From Panulirus ornatus (Eukaryota; Arthropoda; Malacostraca; Decapoda; Palinuridae): a stretch of 64,000 nucleotides of DNA. The stretch lies in the NCBI RefSeq assembly GCF_036320965.1, contig NC_092240.1, forward strand, positions 15,135,001 through 15,199,000. The letters run 5' to 3'. Positions 61,980 to 64,000 of this stretch are shown here, one piece after another. The notes under the pieces are model-generated. The model saw nothing but the letters and a program-made list of their open reading frames with translations, was not told the DNA's origin and did not search any database. How positions within the stretch are numbered: position 1 is the stretch's first letter; each line of letters begins with the position of its first letter. A program made the position numbers and the translations under genes.

Positions 61980-62141
61980 GGCCAAGTCAGTGTCTTTGTC
62001 AGATGTGTTGCTCCGACCCTAGTGACTGGCACGCCGAAGGCCGCAGGACTGGTGAATTGTTGGATAACCTGTAAACAGTGACGACATTTCTCGATCGTTG
62101 TGACCTCCAGCAGCACTTGAAGCCCGACCTGACCTATAATT
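61972..62141 (+). other. candidate first exon, mostly untranslated
   Basis: Runs from the predicted start to the splice donor gtaagt at 62142-62147 (aatt|gtaagtg, a full consensus donor). It is about 165-170 bp, GC-rich next to an AT-rich downstream region, and repeat-free. The next exon would have to be sought downstream; 62142-64000 would be intron. The gene's identity cannot be told from this exon. Confidence 0.5.
62003..62074 (+). CDS. short upstream open reading frame in the candidate first exon (23 codons)
   Basis: The first ATG in the predicted exon opens a 23-codon frame, MCCSDPSDWHAEGRR then TGELLDNL, ending at TAA (62072). If the exon is real, this is most simply an upstream frame in the leader that could dampen translation, because it closes before the donor. 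It shows no known domain. It could also be chance. Confidence 0.3.
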   Translation: MCCSDPSDWHAEGRRTGELLDNL

Positions 62142-62758
62142 GTAAGTGTAACCTTAGATTGTCAACCAAGAGTTAAGAACAGTGAAGTTTTTTTTCTTCT
62201 TTTTTCTTTGATGTGAGAAATTCTATCAAATTTAGAATGTTGGATATACTCACCTAAGGACATTGTTCATGGCCAGTTTCTGGTGTGTGGAGTGAATGTT
62301 CACTAGTTAGTTCCTCATGAACTCGTTTGTTTATTTCTTCGTTATACATGTATTCTTCCTGGTTGTAGAGGTTCGTGTAATTTGCCACAGTGTAGAAGAC
62401 ATGAATGTTTTAATTTCCTTATTCGTTATACGCTTCTTCCTTGCCAGATTTGAAAAGTTGATGTCTGTTAGTTCGTAGTTAGATATTCACAGATTTGAAA
62501 TTAATGTAACTTGGAAGATTTTTCCACCGTTTATCATTTAGTATCTATTTATTTGATGTATGTTATAGTACAGCATTTGATTCTTTAGTACTTTGTTCTT
62601 TAATTCATCGTTTTCTGCACGTCTTAATTTTTGCCCCCCATTTGGATCTTATTTGATCTTCACCTTCCGTTCCTGCTCTGTGGCAGTTGGTATTTCCTCC
62701 TTAGACTATTTTTTTTTACCTATAACTCTCTGATTCGTGATCAATACGTTAATCATCA

Positions 62759-62761
<3 letters not shown>
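62142..62761 (+). other. AT-rich, presumed start of intron 1
   Basis: Begins with the donor gtaagt. Low GC, several T-rich stretches (for example 62188-62209). No gene or element recognised. Confidence 0.4.

Positions 62762-62835
<74 letters not shown>
62762..62835. repeat. (CT)n microsatellite
   Basis: Perfect CT, about 74 bp. Confidence 0.97.
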
Positions 62836-62837
<2 letters not shown>

Positions 62838-62930
62838 CCCAGCAAGGGATGGGACCTGGTTCCTAAGGCTTGCCCCGAGTGCGTTACCTCTTCCCACTTC
62901 CGCTAGTTCCTGATAGCTGTTGCTGGCCCT

Positions 62931-63029
<99 letters not shown>

Positions 63030-63032
63030 ATA

Positions 63033-63095
<63 letters not shown>
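62931..63095. repeat. (CT)n-(CTAT)n-(TA)n graded compound microsatellite
   Basis: About 63 bp of CT passes into about 40 bp of tatc and then about 60 bp of TA, directly adjoining the LINE 3' end that follows. Confidence 0.96.
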
Positions 63096-63101
<6 letters not shown>

Positions 63102-64000
63102 TATACTTTGTCGCTCTTTCCCACGTTAGCGAGGTAGCGCAAGGAAACAAACGAAAGAATGGCCCAACCCACCCACATACACTTGTATATACATACACGT
63201 CCACACACGCACATATACATACCTATACATTTCAACGTATACATACATATACATACACAGACATATACATATATATGCACATGTGCATAATTCATACTTG
63301 CTGCCTTTATTCATTCCCGTCACCACCCTGCCACACATGAAATGACAACTCCCTCCCCCGCATGCGCGTGAGGTAGCGCTAGGAAAAGACAGTAAAGGCC
63401 ACATTCGTTCACCCTCAGTCTCTAGCTGTCATGTATAATGCACCGAAACAACAGCTCCCTTTCCACATTCAGGTCTAACAAAACTTTCCATGGTGTACCC
63501 CAGACGCTTCACATGCCCTGGTTCAATCCATTGGCAGCACGTCGACCCCGGTATACCACATCGTTCCAATTCACTCTATTCCTTGCACGCCTTTCACCTT
63601 CCTGCATGTTCAGGCCCCGATCGCTCAAAATCTTTTTCACTCCATCCTTCCACCTCCAATTTGGTCTCCCACTTCTCCTCGTTCCCTCCACTTCTGACAC
63701 ATATATCCTCTTTGTCAATCTTTCCTCACTCACTCTCCATGTGACCAAGCCATTTCAGTACACCCTCTTCTGCTCTCTCAACCACACTCTTTTTATTACT
63801 TACTCGATCAAACCACCTCACACCACATATTGTCCTCAAACATCTCATTTTCAACACATCCACCCTCGTCCGCACAACCCTATCTATAGCCCACGCCTCG
63901 CAACCATATAACATTGTTGGAACCACTATTCCTTCAAACATACCCATTATGCTTTCCGAGATAATGTTCTCGCCTTCCACACATTTTTCAACGCTCCCAG
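63096..64000 (-). mobile_element. non-LTR retrotransposon of the 29276 family, RT C-terminus and 3' region, runs off the window
   Basis: Same organisation as the copy at 29276-30051 but extending further 5' and cut by the window edge. The minus-strand coding region begins near 63980 with ENIISESIMGMFEGIVVPTM and LYGCEAWAIDRVVRTR, then VDVLKMRCLRTICGVRWFDR, a 9-codon gap relative to the other copy, KKSVVERAEEGVLKWLGHM, a frame change near 63745, and RVSEERLTKRIYVSEVEGTR through GLNMQEGERRARNRVNWNDV, ending near 63509. The 3' region (63508-63096) carries the gcgttagcgaggtagcg motif and ends ttatactttgtcgctc at the TA array. It lies within the presumed intron of the candidate gene, in antisense. 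Confidence 0.82.

Noticed and set aside
61893..62081. 62-codon frame overlapping the TATA region
   Set aside because: It begins upstream of the TATA box and runs through it, so it would not be translated from the proposed transcript.

Overview
The window looks like intergenic or intronic DNA from an animal with a large, repeat-rich genome, most likely a decapod crustacean. Three things support this: very long dinucleotide arrays ((GA/CT)n, (TA)n, (GT/AC)n), more than twenty minisatellites with unit lengths of about 16 to 90 bp, and decayed non-LTR retrotransposons (LINEs) in both orientations. I recall the dispersed motif gcgttagcgaggtagcg from decapod, possibly spiny-lobster, genomic sequence; that is memory, not a search result. 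I see no intact protein-coding gene. Nearly all open frames are shadows of low-complexity arrays (SLSLSL/RERERE, YIYIYI, VCVCVC) or of minisatellites whose unit is a multiple of 3.

The intelligible protein-like sequence is retrotransposon debris. A Jockey-like reverse transcriptase (RT) lies on the minus strand at 1490-2690 and keeps its ADD catalytic motif. CR1/L2-like fossils lie at 275-1460 (-), 6090-7560 (-), 13254-14400 (+), 20870-22260 (-), 33160-33560 (+) and 40850-42440 (+). A third family, of unresolved clade, is represented by the RT C-terminus plus 3' region at 29276-30051 (-) and 63096-64000 (-), and by a short coding piece at 48986-49100 (+). Its 3' region carries the gcgttagcgaggtagcg motif, which explains loose copies at 17155, 23641, 26905 and 27036. 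These copies abut or lie close to (TA)n arrays, so the family is linked with TA microsatellites as insertion targets or as their source. A different repeat ('type B', 23336-24490) shares only the core motif.

tRNA-derived SINE pieces occur at 9955-10080 (-), 10284-10440 (+), 50000-50095 (-) and 50127-50229 (+). Two run directly into dinucleotide arrays: (TA)n and (GA)n.

The best evidence for a host gene is at the right end. A GC box (61917), a TATA box (61940) and an initiator-like site (about 61972) are followed by about 165 bp of presumed leader and a perfect splice donor (62142). This suggests a plus-strand gene whose body lies in a later exon, probably beyond the window, with 62142-64000 as intron.

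Other items of interest are a 216-bp higher-order repeat inside a 27-bp minisatellite (43180-43805), a minisatellite that appears to have grown from a LINE 3' end (56890-57745), and a short array of repeated CRE and inverted CCAAT motifs (44785-45065).
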